Shown in pieces: positions 1 to 11,300 of a stretch of 64,000 nucleotides of DNA. The first letter of the stretch is position 1, and each line of letters begins with the position of its first letter. The notes beneath the pieces were generated by a model. The model saw nothing but the letters and a program-made list of their open reading frames with translations. It had not been told where the DNA came from and searched no databases. The position numbers were made by a program, and so were the translations under genes. This DNA comes from Gammaproteobacteria bacterium. GTDB taxonomy: Bacteria; Pseudomonadota; Gammaproteobacteria; Ga0077554; Ga007554. The stretch lies in the NCBI GenBank assembly GCA_040183005.1, contig JAMPIW010000005.1:59417-123416 (forward strand), written 5' to 3'.

Positions 1-244
1 CAGCCTGAATTCAGAAATCACCGGTGGCAGACTGGCATTCAACACGACCACGTACGGCGCTACGCAGGGAATCCAGGTCACCGCGCCAAACATCAACGCA
101 GGCGTCGCGACAGCGCTGACCAATGGCTCGGATGCGGATCAGGGCGATTTCAATGTTACGGCAGGCAATACGGTCACCGTCACTGGAATTTCACTCACAG
201 GAGGTCAATCGGCCACCGTTAAGTTCAGGGTAACGGTTCAGTAA
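1..244 (+). CDS. 3' end of a DUF11-type surface protein (5' end outside the window)
   Basis: An open frame (codons from base 2) runs into TAA at 242-244. The last ~80 residues include ITGGRLAFNTTTYGATQG, VTAPNINAG and end SATVKFRVTVQ. This closely matches the C-terminus of the 2115-residue secreted protein at 8344-14691, which has LAFNPNTYAAGQG, VTAPNINGG and the same SATVKFRVTVQ ending. DUF11-like beta-sandwich repeats are known from bacterial surface proteins. The gene is therefore probably a paralogue of the larger protein and the first member of a surface-protein cluster. Its N-terminus and full domain content cannot be seen. Confidence 0.75.
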   Translation, partial: SLNSEITGGRLAFNTTTYGATQGIQVTAPNINAGVATALTNGSDADQGDFNVTAGNTVTVTGISLTGGQSATVKFRVTVQ

Positions 245-269
245 GAGCCGGGCGGGCATCGGTATAAGA

Positions 270-294
270 TTGGCGGCACACGGCGTGCCGCCAA
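270..294. terminator. Perfect 10-bp hairpin after the first surface gene
   Basis: TTGGCGGCAC and GTGCCGCCAA form a perfect stem around a 5-base loop between the upstream stop (244) and the start at 347. No T-run follows, so it may be a weak or factor-assisted terminator, or a processing stem. Confidence 0.3.
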
Positions 295-346
295 ACCGAG
301 CCCCATCTGCATTTCCGCCACCACATTCTAATGCTGGCTCACGGCC

Positions 347-2674
347 ATGAAATTTTCCAGCGCATTAGACATTGCAAGATATTGCGCACAGGTCTTTCTG
401 CGCCTGATCGTTGGCGTATTTCAGGTGCTCTTTACACTGACATTCAGCTTCCTTCTGTTGCCCTCCGTAGCATGGACAGCGACACCCGCTGGCACCGTGA
501 TCAATAACAGAGCACAAGTAATCTATACGCTCGGGGGTATAGGCAGCGTCAGCACATCCTCCAATGTTGATCAATTCACTATCTCCGCATTAAACACGGG
601 CGTTAACGCGACTCTTGGCATCGCCACACCATCAGGCGCATTTTCAGCTGGGAATTCGACCATTCTCAACATCACAATTACCAACCCGTCCAGCAATCCA
701 CTGACAGGTGGACATCTGACATTTGCCACACCCGCGGGGTCCACCCTGCAATTATTATCCGGTGCAGGTGTTGTTTCATCAGGAAATGGATATTCCATCC
801 CTGACATTATCGCCAACGGTTCGCTGGTACTATCCATCCGCTTGACTGTTCCCCTGACGCAACCTCCCGGAAACCTTGCGGTTCCGATCAGCTATCAGGC
901 AACAGGTCTATCACCTGTGAGCAGCAATACATCATTAGCCATCAAGGCAAGAACCCGCTCAAAAATTGAATTTCTGCAATATGATGCCACCGGAAATGCG
1001 CCGCCCACCCCTGTTGGAATCACGCAATTTGCAAACAGTAGCGGCGCCATCGAAGACATTCCCGCGCCCACGCTGCCAGGCGGTGGAAATATCCACGTTA
1101 CAGATCAGGCCGTGTCGCTTATGCCAGCTAGTGGCTACCACAAGGGGCAGACAATTTTTATCAGGGTGAGCGACCCTGACCGCAACGCCGATTCAAACAC
1201 GGTGGAAACCATTGATGTGAATGTGACGGACATACAAATGGGGGACTCAGAAACCCTGAGGCTCAAAGAAACCGGGCCGGATACTGGAATATTTACGGGT
1301 TATGTCGCGTCCACAACCGCACAGACCATCATGAATAATGGATCGCTGAGCGTCACAACAAATGACAAAATAACTATCCGCTATGCCGACAACATTGACA
1401 ACACCGATGCCGCGACGGTCTCTGTGCTGGTTGATCCCTATGGCGTGGTTTTTAACAGCAGCACCGGGCAACCGGTCAACGGCGTCGAAGTGCGCTTTAT
1501 CAACAGTGATACCGGCCTGCCCGCCGTTGTATTTGGCGATGATGGCGTGAGTAGCTATCCTGCCACAGTGATTACCGGTGGGCAGGTTGCAGACAGCAGC
1601 GGCGCCGTCTATCAATTTCCGGCGGGAAGCTACCGGTTTCCACTTTCAACACCTGGGAATTACCGCCTGGAAGTAAAACTTCCCAATAGCTCCGGCTATA
1701 CCTGGCCATCCAGCGCAGCAACCTCAGCCATCCAGTCATTGCCTGGTGCGCCATTTGCAATTGACATCGGTTCACGCAGCGAAGTCTTTTCTCTACAAGC
1801 CGGTCCGCCGTTACGCCTCGACCTGCCCATTGATCCTCTTCAAACACCGCTGTTTGTTCGCAAAGCGGCGAATAAAAGTCTGGTGGCAAACGGAGATTTT
1901 CTACAATACGGCATCGACATTGAAAACACCACCAGCCTTGTTTCGGTTCCCTCCGTAGAACTCGTCGATCTATTGCCGCATGGATTCCGCTATCAGAGCG
2001 GTTCCACCAAAATAAATAACATCGCTGCTGCCGATCCTCTCATTCTTCCGGATGGACGGACACTCAAATTCATGCTCGGCGATCTGGCCCCGGGTACACG
2101 GGCAAATCTCAGTTATGTGGTTGAGGTGGCGGTTGCACCGCTTGGAAAATCCACGAACCAGGCCACCGCCCAGAGCAATGGCGTCAGCCGTTCAAATCTC
2201 GCCGAGGCGGCAGTGGACGTGCGTGAAGATCTGATGCGCAGCCGCAGCATACTCATGGGGCGCGTCATCGTTACCGAGCCGGGCGTCACTGTCACGGATG
2301 ATGTAAAAAATAACAACGGCCTCGCTGGTGTGCGCATCTATCTGGAAGATGGCAGCTTTGCCGTCTCCGACAAACGCGGCATGTTCCATTTTGAAGGCAT
2401 CAGGCCGGGCACGCATGTCGTGCAGCTGGATCTCGACACCGTTCCAGAAAAATACGAAGTCATTCCGTTTGAGGAGAACACCCGCTCTGCCGGGCGTGCC
2501 TGGTCAAAGTTTATTGATGTGCAAGGAGGAACGATGTGGCGTGTCGACTTTCATGTCGCCCTTAAACCGCGCCAAGAAGGCAATGTCACCCTCAAGATGG
2601 ACAGCACGCCGCATGAAGGCGAGCACATCCAGAGTTATAAATTAGAGGTAACTACTCACCCCCGATTAAGTTGA
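347..2674 (+). pseudogene. 5' half of an IS-interrupted DUF11/OmpA surface protein
   Basis: This is the N-terminal fragment of a large outer-membrane or surface protein. Residues 1-45 look like a long signal peptide (basic start, hydrophobic core LTFSFLLLPSVAWTA). Beta-sandwich repeats of DUF11 type follow, including one near 505-610 (VSVPSVELVDLLPHGFRYQS), and then a Cna-B/SdrD-like module near 640-700 (GLAGVRIYLEDGSFAVSDKRG). Genuine host codons end at 2647. The last nine codons and the stop come from the IS66 element inserted there. Host frame resumes at 4367 after the 8-bp target duplication, so removing the element restores one ~2080-residue reading frame. The fragment alone lacks the OmpA and barrel parts and is probably non-functional. 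Confidence 0.8.
2640..2647. repeat. Left copy of the 8-bp target-site duplication
   Basis: AATTAGAG directly precedes the left end of the IS66-family element and is repeated exactly at 4359-4366. Eight base pairs is the usual duplication length for the IS66 family. Confidence 0.95.
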
Positions 2675-4358
2675 CCTCACCCGCGAGAGCCATTTGAATC
2701 GCAATAAGAGGATTATGTCCCTTGTTGGCCATAGTTTGCAGATAGCTTGATATTCGGCAATAAGCCTGAGCATAAATCTCTGAGCGGAAACAGCCTGAGA
2801 CCTTTTGCTTCACCTTGGACATTCTCAAATCACGCTCGGCCCGATTATTGGTGAAGGAGACATGCGGGTTTTTGGCGAACAGCAGGACGGATGCCTCATG
2901 TTTTTGCAATCGCTCCAGCAGATTGTGCGCATCTGACTTGGCGAGTTTGCCGCGTTTGCCGCTGGGCTTTTGGGGAATAGGTGGAAGCTCTTTTTCGCCA
3001 CGGGTGAGAATCGTGCGGTAGCGCTTTTGCAACCGCGCCAGCGCTTCATCGGTCAATCTCTTTTCCGTGCTTCTGGAGACGGTGGCGCAGCTCTCCTGTA
3101 AAAGGCGTTTCATGTGGCGCGCCCAGGCGTAGTCATTGGCGTCAACAATGAACGTCAATTCGCGCAGCAGATGCGAGCCGCACAGGCCGTGAGAGCAGTG
3201 ATCATAGGACAAGTAGGATGACCAACAGTCATGGATAATGGCGCCACCGTAGCGCGGAATAATATCAATCGACGAAATCGCTGCCGTGCCCCGTTTTCGA
3301 TGTAAAAACTTGAGGGTGATCTCCCCTGCGGAGTACACGTGTATCCAGTGGTTTTGCTTATCCACCCGCAAGGAGGTCTCATCCACATGCATAGAGGGTG
3401 CTTTCAGCAGCTGTGCGGTGGCGTGCTGCTCCCACCGCTCCAAGGCACGATGAAGCCGCAGCACAAAAGCCAGAAGAGTGGCTTCAGAGATCACAACACC
3501 GATCATGGAGGTCAGCAGCGTTTGCGCGCGATTGATCGCGACCATCTGAGACACCAGTAAATTGATGACAAAGGCCTTTAAGCCATCGCCGTATTGCAAC
3601 GGGCCGTGCATATCCGCCGGGAACTTCCCTTTGACCGTCGCATCGCAGACCGGGCACTGCTTGACCTCGGCATCCACATGCTCAACGACTTTCTCAAAAA
3701 CAATATCGATCTTCGTCCGTCTTTCATGGTGACTACAGGGCGTATTATCCAGATCTTCGCCACATACATCGCAGAGGCGGACTCTAGAAAGAGTCACACT
3801 CTCTTTGACGCGCGTGTTTTTCAGCAGGGCGCCGTTTTCGTTTTTCCCCTTACCCTGGCTCCCCGGATGACTCAACGAGGAGTCGTCCTTTTCCGTTTGG
3901 GAGGAGGGCTTGCTGGAGTTGCGGCTGTCTTTCTTGGTTATTCTTTCCAGAAAAATGGAGAGCATCAGCTCCATCATCATGAACATGCTATTCATAAGCA
4001 CCTGAGTTTCGCGAGGCACTTTACCGTCGCAACTGAGCTGCTCAAAATCCGCTTTCAACCGGCTGACTTCGTTTCTGACCGAGGTTTTGTCTAGGCTTGC
4101 CATTAATAAGGGGGGCTATACGTTTGGAATAGCCAAAGGATAACATGGCATTTTTCGACCCCCTGATAACGGTCAGATCAGGCTGAAATGGTTTTTTCGA
4201 CTTGAAATGGCAAGGCGGCTCATTGAAGAGATCAAAGCCCCTGCCAGCGGCAATAGAGAATAGATTTTACACCGAGATAAGGAAGTGGTTTTTTCGATAG
4301 AAAAAACCTGTCAAGAGATTTTTAAGTTATTTTTCGTGTGAAGGGAGTGAGTAGTTAC
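2648..4358 (-). mobile_element. Complete IS66-family element (single-transposase type), 1711 bp
   Basis: The left end reads GTAACTACTCACCCCCG. The right end, read inward on the minus strand, begins GTAACTACTCACTCCC. The first 12 bases are identical and most of the next four agree. The 5'-GTAA tip and the 8-bp direct repeats (2640-2647 and 4359-4366) are typical of IS66. Only one gene, a tnpC-like transposase, is present, as in the ISBst12-type subgroup that lacks tnpA and tnpB. The 255 bp between the transposase start (4103) and the right end should hold its promoter. Perfect ends, an intact transposase and perfect target repeats point to a recent insertion. The element disrupts the surface-protein gene 347-8308. 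Confidence 0.93.
2652..4103 (-). CDS. tnpC: IS66-family transposase (TnpC type)
   Basis: This 483-residue DDE transposase catalyses movement of the surrounding element. The N-terminal ~60 residues are helical. Next come a serine/lysine-rich linker (SRNSSKPSSQ, typical of IS66 TnpC) and a zinc-finger-like region with CDVC and CPVC pairs near residues 105-150. The catalytic triad is visible as D~239 (SMHVDETS), D~291 (AIIHDCW) and E~421 (NNRAERDLRMSK); the NNRAER motif is the IS66 hallmark. The stop codon lies inside the left inverted repeat, so the gene fills the element. It appears intact. The C-terminal AGEVNLIGGE is encoded by the element end itself. Confidence 0.95.
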   Translation of the reverse strand: MASLDKTSVRNEVSRLKADFEQLSCDGKVPRETQVLMNSMFMMMELMLSIFLERITKKDSRNSSKPSSQTEKDDSSLSHPGSQGKGKNENGALLKNTRVKESVTLSRVRLCDVCGEDLDNTPCSHHERRTKIDIVFEKVVEHVDAEVKQCPVCDATVKGKFPADMHGPLQYGDGLKAFVINLLVSQMVAINRAQTLLTSMIGVVISEATLLAFVLRLHRALERWEQHATAQLLKAPSMHVDETSLRVDKQNHWIHVYSAGEITLKFLHRKRGTAAISSIDIIPRYGGAIIHDCWSSYLSYDHCSHGLCGSHLLRELTFIVDANDYAWARHMKRLLQESCATVSRSTEKRLTDEALARLQKRYRTILTRGEKELPPIPQKPSGKRGKLAKSDAHNLLERLQKHEASVLLFAKNPHVSFTNNRAERDLRMSKVKQKVSGCFRSEIYAQAYCRISSYLQTMANKGHNPLIAIQMALAGEVNLIGGE

Positions 4359-4366
4359 AATTAGAG
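4359..4366. repeat. Right copy of the 8-bp target-site duplication
   Basis: AATTAGAG follows the right end of the IS66-family element and matches 2640-2647 exactly. One copy belongs to the original host gene. Confidence 0.95.
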
Positions 4367-7300
4367 TTTAAAAACAATGCGGTACCGCTGCGCAATGCAC
4401 GTTTGATGATTATGCTGCCGGAGGGTGCGACTTATGTGGATGGAAGCAGCTCACTGGATAACCGCTCCTTGCCTGACCCGGAAATAATCAATGGCGCGCT
4501 GACCTATGCCCTGGATAACATTCCAGTGGACTGGCAGGCAACGATAGCCTTCAAGGCCGTGCTTGGCACCAGCACTGGCAACGCCGACACGCTGACCAGC
4601 AAGGCTATGCTTATTTTCGATACGCCAACCAAAAACAATCAGCGCACACCCATAGCGGAAAACACTATTCTAAAAAAAGTATCGGAAACATCGCGCAGTG
4701 CCAATGAGTTCACTTTGCAACCGACATTTTCTCCACTTGATGTCTCGTTGCACGAAACAGACAAGGGCCTGTTAAACGCGCTGGTAGAACAAATAAAATC
4801 ACTGGAAAACATCCGTGTCACCGTAACCGGGCATACCGACAATTCACAGGTTCTCCAACGCAGCCGCGACAGATTTTCAGACAACCACGCCTTGTCGATA
4901 GGCCGCGCCACCAGCGTGGCACGTTATTTGATGAAAATTCTGCATCTTACTCCCGAACAGATCACCACCATCGGCAAGGGGAAGGATGAGCCGGTAGCGA
5001 GCAATAAAACGGGTCGGGGGCGCGCCTTGAACCGGCGCGTGGAGATTCGCGTCACAGCCGACAAGGTGATACGCAATACCGTATTTCAACCATCAGAAAT
5101 CGCCGGGGAGGCACAAGCCATCAAGACAGAAGGATTGCTTCCTGGAGAAACATGGCAGCAACCCCAAACCAGTCCACCCAGCGAGAGTACTGTAAAACCC
5201 AGCTATGACGCTTCCTGGCTTGAAACTGCGCCGCCAGGAGTGGAATGGCTGGCGCCGGATGTTGGTGATTTGCCGTCCATCCCCAGCCTCAACATCACCC
5301 TAAAACATGCGCCCGACGACAAAGTAACCTTGCTGAAAGACGGCATCGCAGTAAGCAACCTTAACTTCGACCGGACGATAAAAAGCACTGCCGGAACAAC
5401 AGCGATCAGTTACTGGCGCGGCATCCCCTTGACAGAGGGAGACAACCGCTTCGAGTTTGTCGCAGTCAACGCCCTCGGCGAAGAAATCGCACGTATAACG
5501 CGGAGCATCCATTACTCCAGCCCGCCGGTGCGTGCCGAGTTAATCAAAGACAAATCTTCCTTGCTCGCCGATGGCCTGACCACACCGGTCATTGCAGTGC
5601 GCCTTCTGGACCGTGACGGCCACCCGGCGCGCGAGGGCATCAGCGGTGAATTCATGATCAACCCGCCTTACCGTGCGGCAGTTAAATCTGGATATAAAAC
5701 ATCCGTCATGCCTGGCGCACCGGAAGAGCGAAATTATTACAAAGTCGGTAAAGATGGCGTTGCATTGATCAATCTCGACCCCACAACCGAAGTGGGCGAA
5801 GTCAGGTTACGCCTGCCATTTTATCAAGGTGCTGGTGAAATAAATGCACGGCTGATTCCAAAAAAGCGCGACTGGATCCTGGTGGGCTTCGCGGAGGGAA
5901 CAGCGGGATTTAACGTATTAAGTGGCAATACCCAGCCGCTGCGCGGCAATGCCGCCGAGGAACATCTCTATCAGGACGGCCGTGTCGCCCTGTATGCCAA
6001 AGGGCGAATTGATAGCAAATGGCTAATGACCATGGCATATGACAGTAGCAAACAGGCGCAAGGTTCCCAACCCAACCTGTTCGGAACCATTAACCCCGGC
6101 ACATACTATACGCTGTATGGCGACAACAGCACGCAGCGCTTCGATGCCGCGAGTAAGAAAAAGATTTACCTCAAAATCGAGCGCGATGAATTTTATGCCT
6201 TGTTCGGCGATTTCAACACCAACCTGACCTCGATTGAACTATCACGTTATAGCCGCAGCATCACCGGGTTAAAATCCGAGTATAACGATGAAAAATATAA
6301 GGTGACAATGTTTGCAAGCCAGTCTGGTCAGGTTTTCAAAAAAGATGAGATTCGCGGCGAAGGGACATCCGGACTGTACCGTTTATCAAGCAGAAATATA
6401 GTCATTAATTCCGAAAAAATCAGGATAGAAACCCGCGACCGCTTTCGCAGCGAAGTCATACTTTCTTCCAGGGCATTATCCCGCAACAGTCACTACACCA
6501 TCAATTATGACAACGGCACGCTGTTTTTCAGGGAGCCGGTATTCAGTACCGACGAGAATCTCAATCATGTATTTATCGTCGTCGATTTTGAATCGAATGA
6601 CGGGAGCACACAGGCCCAGGTATATGGAGGGCGGGCAGAAGCAAAGATCAACCCCGATCTTACGCTGGGAGTAACGCATATCAATGAAGGCAAGGCCAAT
6701 GCCAATACGGGCACCGATGCGAGTCTGAGCGGCGTTGATATGAAATACCAGTTCACTCCAGAAACAGGCGCCAGACTGGAATATGCCCACTCAACTAAAG
6801 CCTCGGCAGAAGACGCCTATCTGGCACAGATAGAACACCGCTCAAAAAATATCGACGGCAAGGCCTATCTGCGTCAAGTCGACTCCGGATTTGGCCTGGG
6901 ACAGATCAACAACTCGGAGAATGGCACACGCAAGATGGGGGTGGAAGGTATCTACCGCCTCTTTGACAACACCAGCTTGCGCGGCAATATTTATCGCCAA
7001 AGCAATCTGGCCACTGGCACGATGCGTGATTTTGTCGAATCGCAAGGTAACGTTACCCTCGGAGACACCAGTCTGCGCGCCGGTTTACGTTCCGTAACGG
7101 ACACCTTGGGCACGGGCGAAAAGAAAAACTCTGAGCTAATCACCGCAGGCATCACACAAAAAGTGATAAAAGACACCCTCAGTGTTCGCGCGGATCGGGA
7201 ACAGCCCATCGGCGCTGCCGCCAGCACCGACTTCCCGGCACGCACCCGCCTCGGCGTGGACTACAAGATATCCGCCGATACCTCGCTGTTCGCGGAACAG

Positions 7301-8308
7301 GAATGGGCTAATGGTGCGTTGCGCGACACGCAAAATACCCGTGTTGGCTTGAAAACCACGCCATGGACAGGGAGTGATGTTTTTACGTCCGTAACCCAAT
7401 CGCAGATGGACAATACGGCGCGGACACTGGCCAATATGGGATTGCGTCAGCGCTGGAAAATCAATCCCGAGTGGAGCGCCGACGCCGGGCTGGAACGCGG
7501 TAAAACCTTGAGCGGACAGGATGTCGCACCGCTCAATACCAACGTGCCCTTTTCCAGCGGCACCGCAGCCAGCGGCGACTTTACCGCCGCCTCGGTTGGC
7601 ACAAGTTGGCAACCGGAGAAGTGGTTATGGAATATGCGGCTTGAATACCGTGATTCCGCAACCGATAACCGCTGGAACATGCTCTCGTCTTTGCAAACTG
7701 AACTTGGCAGCGATCTGGGTCTGCTGGCCGGGTTACAGGTACTCGACACCAGGAGCGTGGCAGGATTGCACACCCTGAGCAGCAATCTGCGCCTTGGAGC
7801 CGCCTGGCGCCCTATGCATAGCAAATGGATCATTCTCGACAGACTAGACTTCATCCGGGAAATCAAAACAGGATCACCGCAAGGGCTTGGCAGCATACGC
7901 ATTATTAATAACATGAATGCCAATTATATAATCGCCCACAAATTTCAGATCTCGATTCAGTATGGCGCAAAACATGTGCGCGAAAAAATTGATGAACGAG
8001 ATTACAGCGGCTATACCGATTTAACTGGCCTGGAAGGGCGTTACGACTTGAACAAAAGCTGGGATGTCGGCGTCCGCGCCAGCGTTCTACATTCATGGAA
8101 CGCCAACCAGTATGACTCATCCTACGGCGCATCCATCGGCCACAACCTGATGGAAAACATGTGGCTTTCGGCTGGCTACAATTTTGCAGGGTTTATCGAC
8201 CAGGATTTCTCGAAGAACCGTTACACCAGCGCCGGACCGTTTGTTCAGATGCGTATGAAATTTGATCAACAATCGATTCGTGACGTGGTGCGGTGGGGAA
8301 ATAATTAG
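4367..8308 (+). pseudogene. 3' half of the interrupted gene: DUF11 end, OmpA-like domain, C-terminal beta-barrel
   Basis: Host codons resume at 4367 (F K N N A V P L R N A) in the same frame as 347-2647; an in-frame TTG at 4403 is the first possible separate start. The end of a DUF11-like repeat comes first (LPEGATYVDGSSSLDNRSLP). An OmpA-like peptidoglycan-binding domain follows at 4700-5080 (VTVTGHTDNSQVL, RATSVARYLMKI, GRGRALNRRVEIRV). Ig-like segments come next. The last ~700 residues have the alternating pattern of an outer-membrane beta-barrel, from KKRDWILVGFAEG on, ending RMKFDQQSIRDVVRWGNN. The intact protein probably anchored to peptidoglycan and sat in the outer membrane. This half lacks a signal peptide, so export is unlikely. 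It is otherwise open over 1313 codons, which argues for a recent break. Confidence 0.8.
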
Positions 8309-8343
8309 GGATTTATATTTAAAATGAACCAGACGCATCTATC

Positions 8344-11300
8344 GTGATCATGTCCTTCTCACAACGTTTCACCTTAACTCGGTCACTGGCGGGGCGAATG
8401 ATTCAGCTCGTCCTTCTCTGTGTCCTATTACTGTCCGCTTCCGGCACCGTACAGGCCGCGATCACATATGTTAAAACGGTGGGTACTGTCAATGCCAAGG
8501 GGGCATCATCCACCACAACCACTTTCACTGTCGGCGCAAGCGGCGCCAGCGCGGGCAATAACATCATTATTGCTATCGTCGTGGGCTTCTCCGCTGGCGA
8601 GGATGCGGTTGTTCCGGCCTGTACCGATACGAAGGGAAATACCTACACCACGGATGTTGATTTCTTCAATCAAGCAACAGCGGCGACTCGAACGGCTATT
8701 TGCTCATCAAGACTCACAACATCGCTTACTACCGGCGATATTATCACCGTGACGCATGCCAGCCAGCCAGCCAGGGCATTAAGCGTCGACGAATTTTCCG
8801 GCTTGGCTGCGACAAACCCGCTTGATAAAACGGCGGGCGGTTTTGGAAGTTCTCTAAACGCACTATCCGCGCTGACCGCAACCACGACGCAGGCCGACGA
8901 GCTTGTCTTTGGCGCAGTTGGGGTGAGAGGTCCCGTGACTGAGGCCTACACCAAAGGCGCAAGCTACACCGCCCTTACTCGGGACGGGACAACAGGGTCA
9001 TCCGCCACTGGCAATCGCACTATCAATCCGGAATATAAAATCGTTTCCTCGACGGGCACCTATGCCGCCGATGGGACATTGGAAACAAGCACTGGTTGGA
9101 TAGCCGTGGTGGCCACCTATAAGGCGGCGGCTGTCACCACCACCCTCGGTAACGGTACCGACCCGGGTAACAGCAGCCTCGCCCCCGGCGGCGCGGCCAC
9201 CAACGCAGGAGCCTTCTCGTTCCAGACCAGCAGCGGCACCGACATCATCACCGCCGCTACGGTGACCCTGGCCGCCGGCACCTCAGGCGGATTGAGCCTG
9301 GTGGAAATCACCAACAGCGCCGGCACCACTGTCTATGGCTCTGTGACCAACCCTGCCAGCAACACCCCGGCGATCACACTCTCGACCAACACCCTGACCG
9401 CCACCACCACGCTCACTGAATACCGCATCCGCGTAACACCCAAGACCCACGCCAATATGCCCGCGCCCGCCGGTTCCAGCTATGCGGTGACGGCGCGCAT
9501 CAGTGCCTGGAGCAGTTCCTATATTCAGGCCGGCTCCGACACGGCAGGCACCACCGTGACCATCGACAACCTCTCACCAGGCAATGTCACTGCATCCACA
9601 GCAACGGCGGGAAATGCGCAGGTAGCTTTGAGCTGGACCAATCCCGCCGATGCCGACCTGAACAGCATCATCGTGCTACGCCGCGCCACCTCGGCGGTGG
9701 CTGACGTGCCAGTGGAAGGCGCTACCTACACGGTCGGCAACACCATCGGCACTGCAACCGTGGCCTGTGTGGTCGCCAGTCCTGGCACTTCATGCTCCGA
9801 CACGGGATTGACCAACGGCACGGCCTACAACTACAAGATCTTTGCCAAGGACAGCAATGGCAACTACTCCGCCACCGGCGTGGTGCCCACCGGTTCGCCG
9901 GTAACGCCCTCTCTCTGCCCAGGGAATGTAGTTACCACTACAGCCGACACCGGCACCAATTCATTGCGCGAATGTATAAACACTGCAAATCTCAACCCCG
10001 GCACCACTATCAGCTTCAACATACCCGGCCCGGGCAATCAGTCAGCAGGTGCCGATTCGTGGTGGCGGATCACGCCGCTCACCTGGCTACCCGGCATCAT
10101 CGCCTCCAATACCATTATCGACGGCACGACCCAAACCGCCAATCAGGGCAACACCAACAGCCTCGGCCCTGAGATCGAAATCAACGGCGCCACAGTCGGC
10201 GGCGTCGGGCTTGATGGCTTCGGTGTCAGTTCACCGGCGAGTAATGTCACCATCAAAGGATTCATCATTAACCAATGGTCGGGGGCGGGGATTTCGCTCT
10301 GGACTGGCACAGGAACGGTTACCGGCAATTACATAGGCACTAATTACGCGGGCACTGCCGCGCTGGCGAATACCGGTTACGGCATCTACGTGAATTCCAA
10401 TGGCAATACCATTGGCGGCACCACGGCGGCGGCGCGTAATGTCATCGCGGGCAATGGTGGCCCCGGTATCCGCATCGTCGGTAACAGCAATACTGTTCAA
10501 GGCAATTACATCGGGGTGAATGCCACTGCTGGCGGTACGCTCGCCAATGCTTCCGACGGTATCCAGATAACAGCCACCGCCACCGGCAACACCATCGGCG
10601 GCACAGTGGCCGGTGCGGGTAACGTTATCTCGGGCAATACGGGTGGGGGAATCAGTAATATTTCTTCTGGTTCAAACTCGGTGCAGGGCAATTATATCGG
10701 TACCAACACGAGTAGTGCGTCACTCCCCAATGGGGGCGATGGCCTCTATACCTCCGCCGGGACCGTGAATCTCGGCAATGCCTCGGAGGCGCAATCCAAT
10801 ATCATCGGCCCCAATACTGGCGTCGGCATCAATCTGGCGGGTGGCACTGTCAACCTGGCTGGCACCGTCACCGTGAATGATGATGTCACGCTCTCCACCG
10901 GCACACTGGCCATGGGCAACGCAACCTTGAATGTCTCGGGCAATTGGACGCGCACCAGCGCTACGGTCACGCCGGGTACGTCGACCGTTAATCTCAACGG
11001 CACCACCAACCAGACTATCACCAGCGGCGGGGCCTCGTTCTTTAATCTGACGCTCAATAACACCGGCGCGGCTGGCAGTGACAAAGCGATCATTTCCGGC
11101 ACCCTAACCACCAGCGGCGCATTGACCGTGACCGATGGCACACTCGACATCGGCACCAACAACCCCGCCGTCAACACGGCGGGAAATGTCACTATTTCAA
11201 CCGCCGGAAGTATTAATGTCACAGGGCGTACGGGTACTGCTTGGATATTCAATGGAACCTCTACATTCACGGACAGCTCCAGCACCGGACCTCAGCAGCT

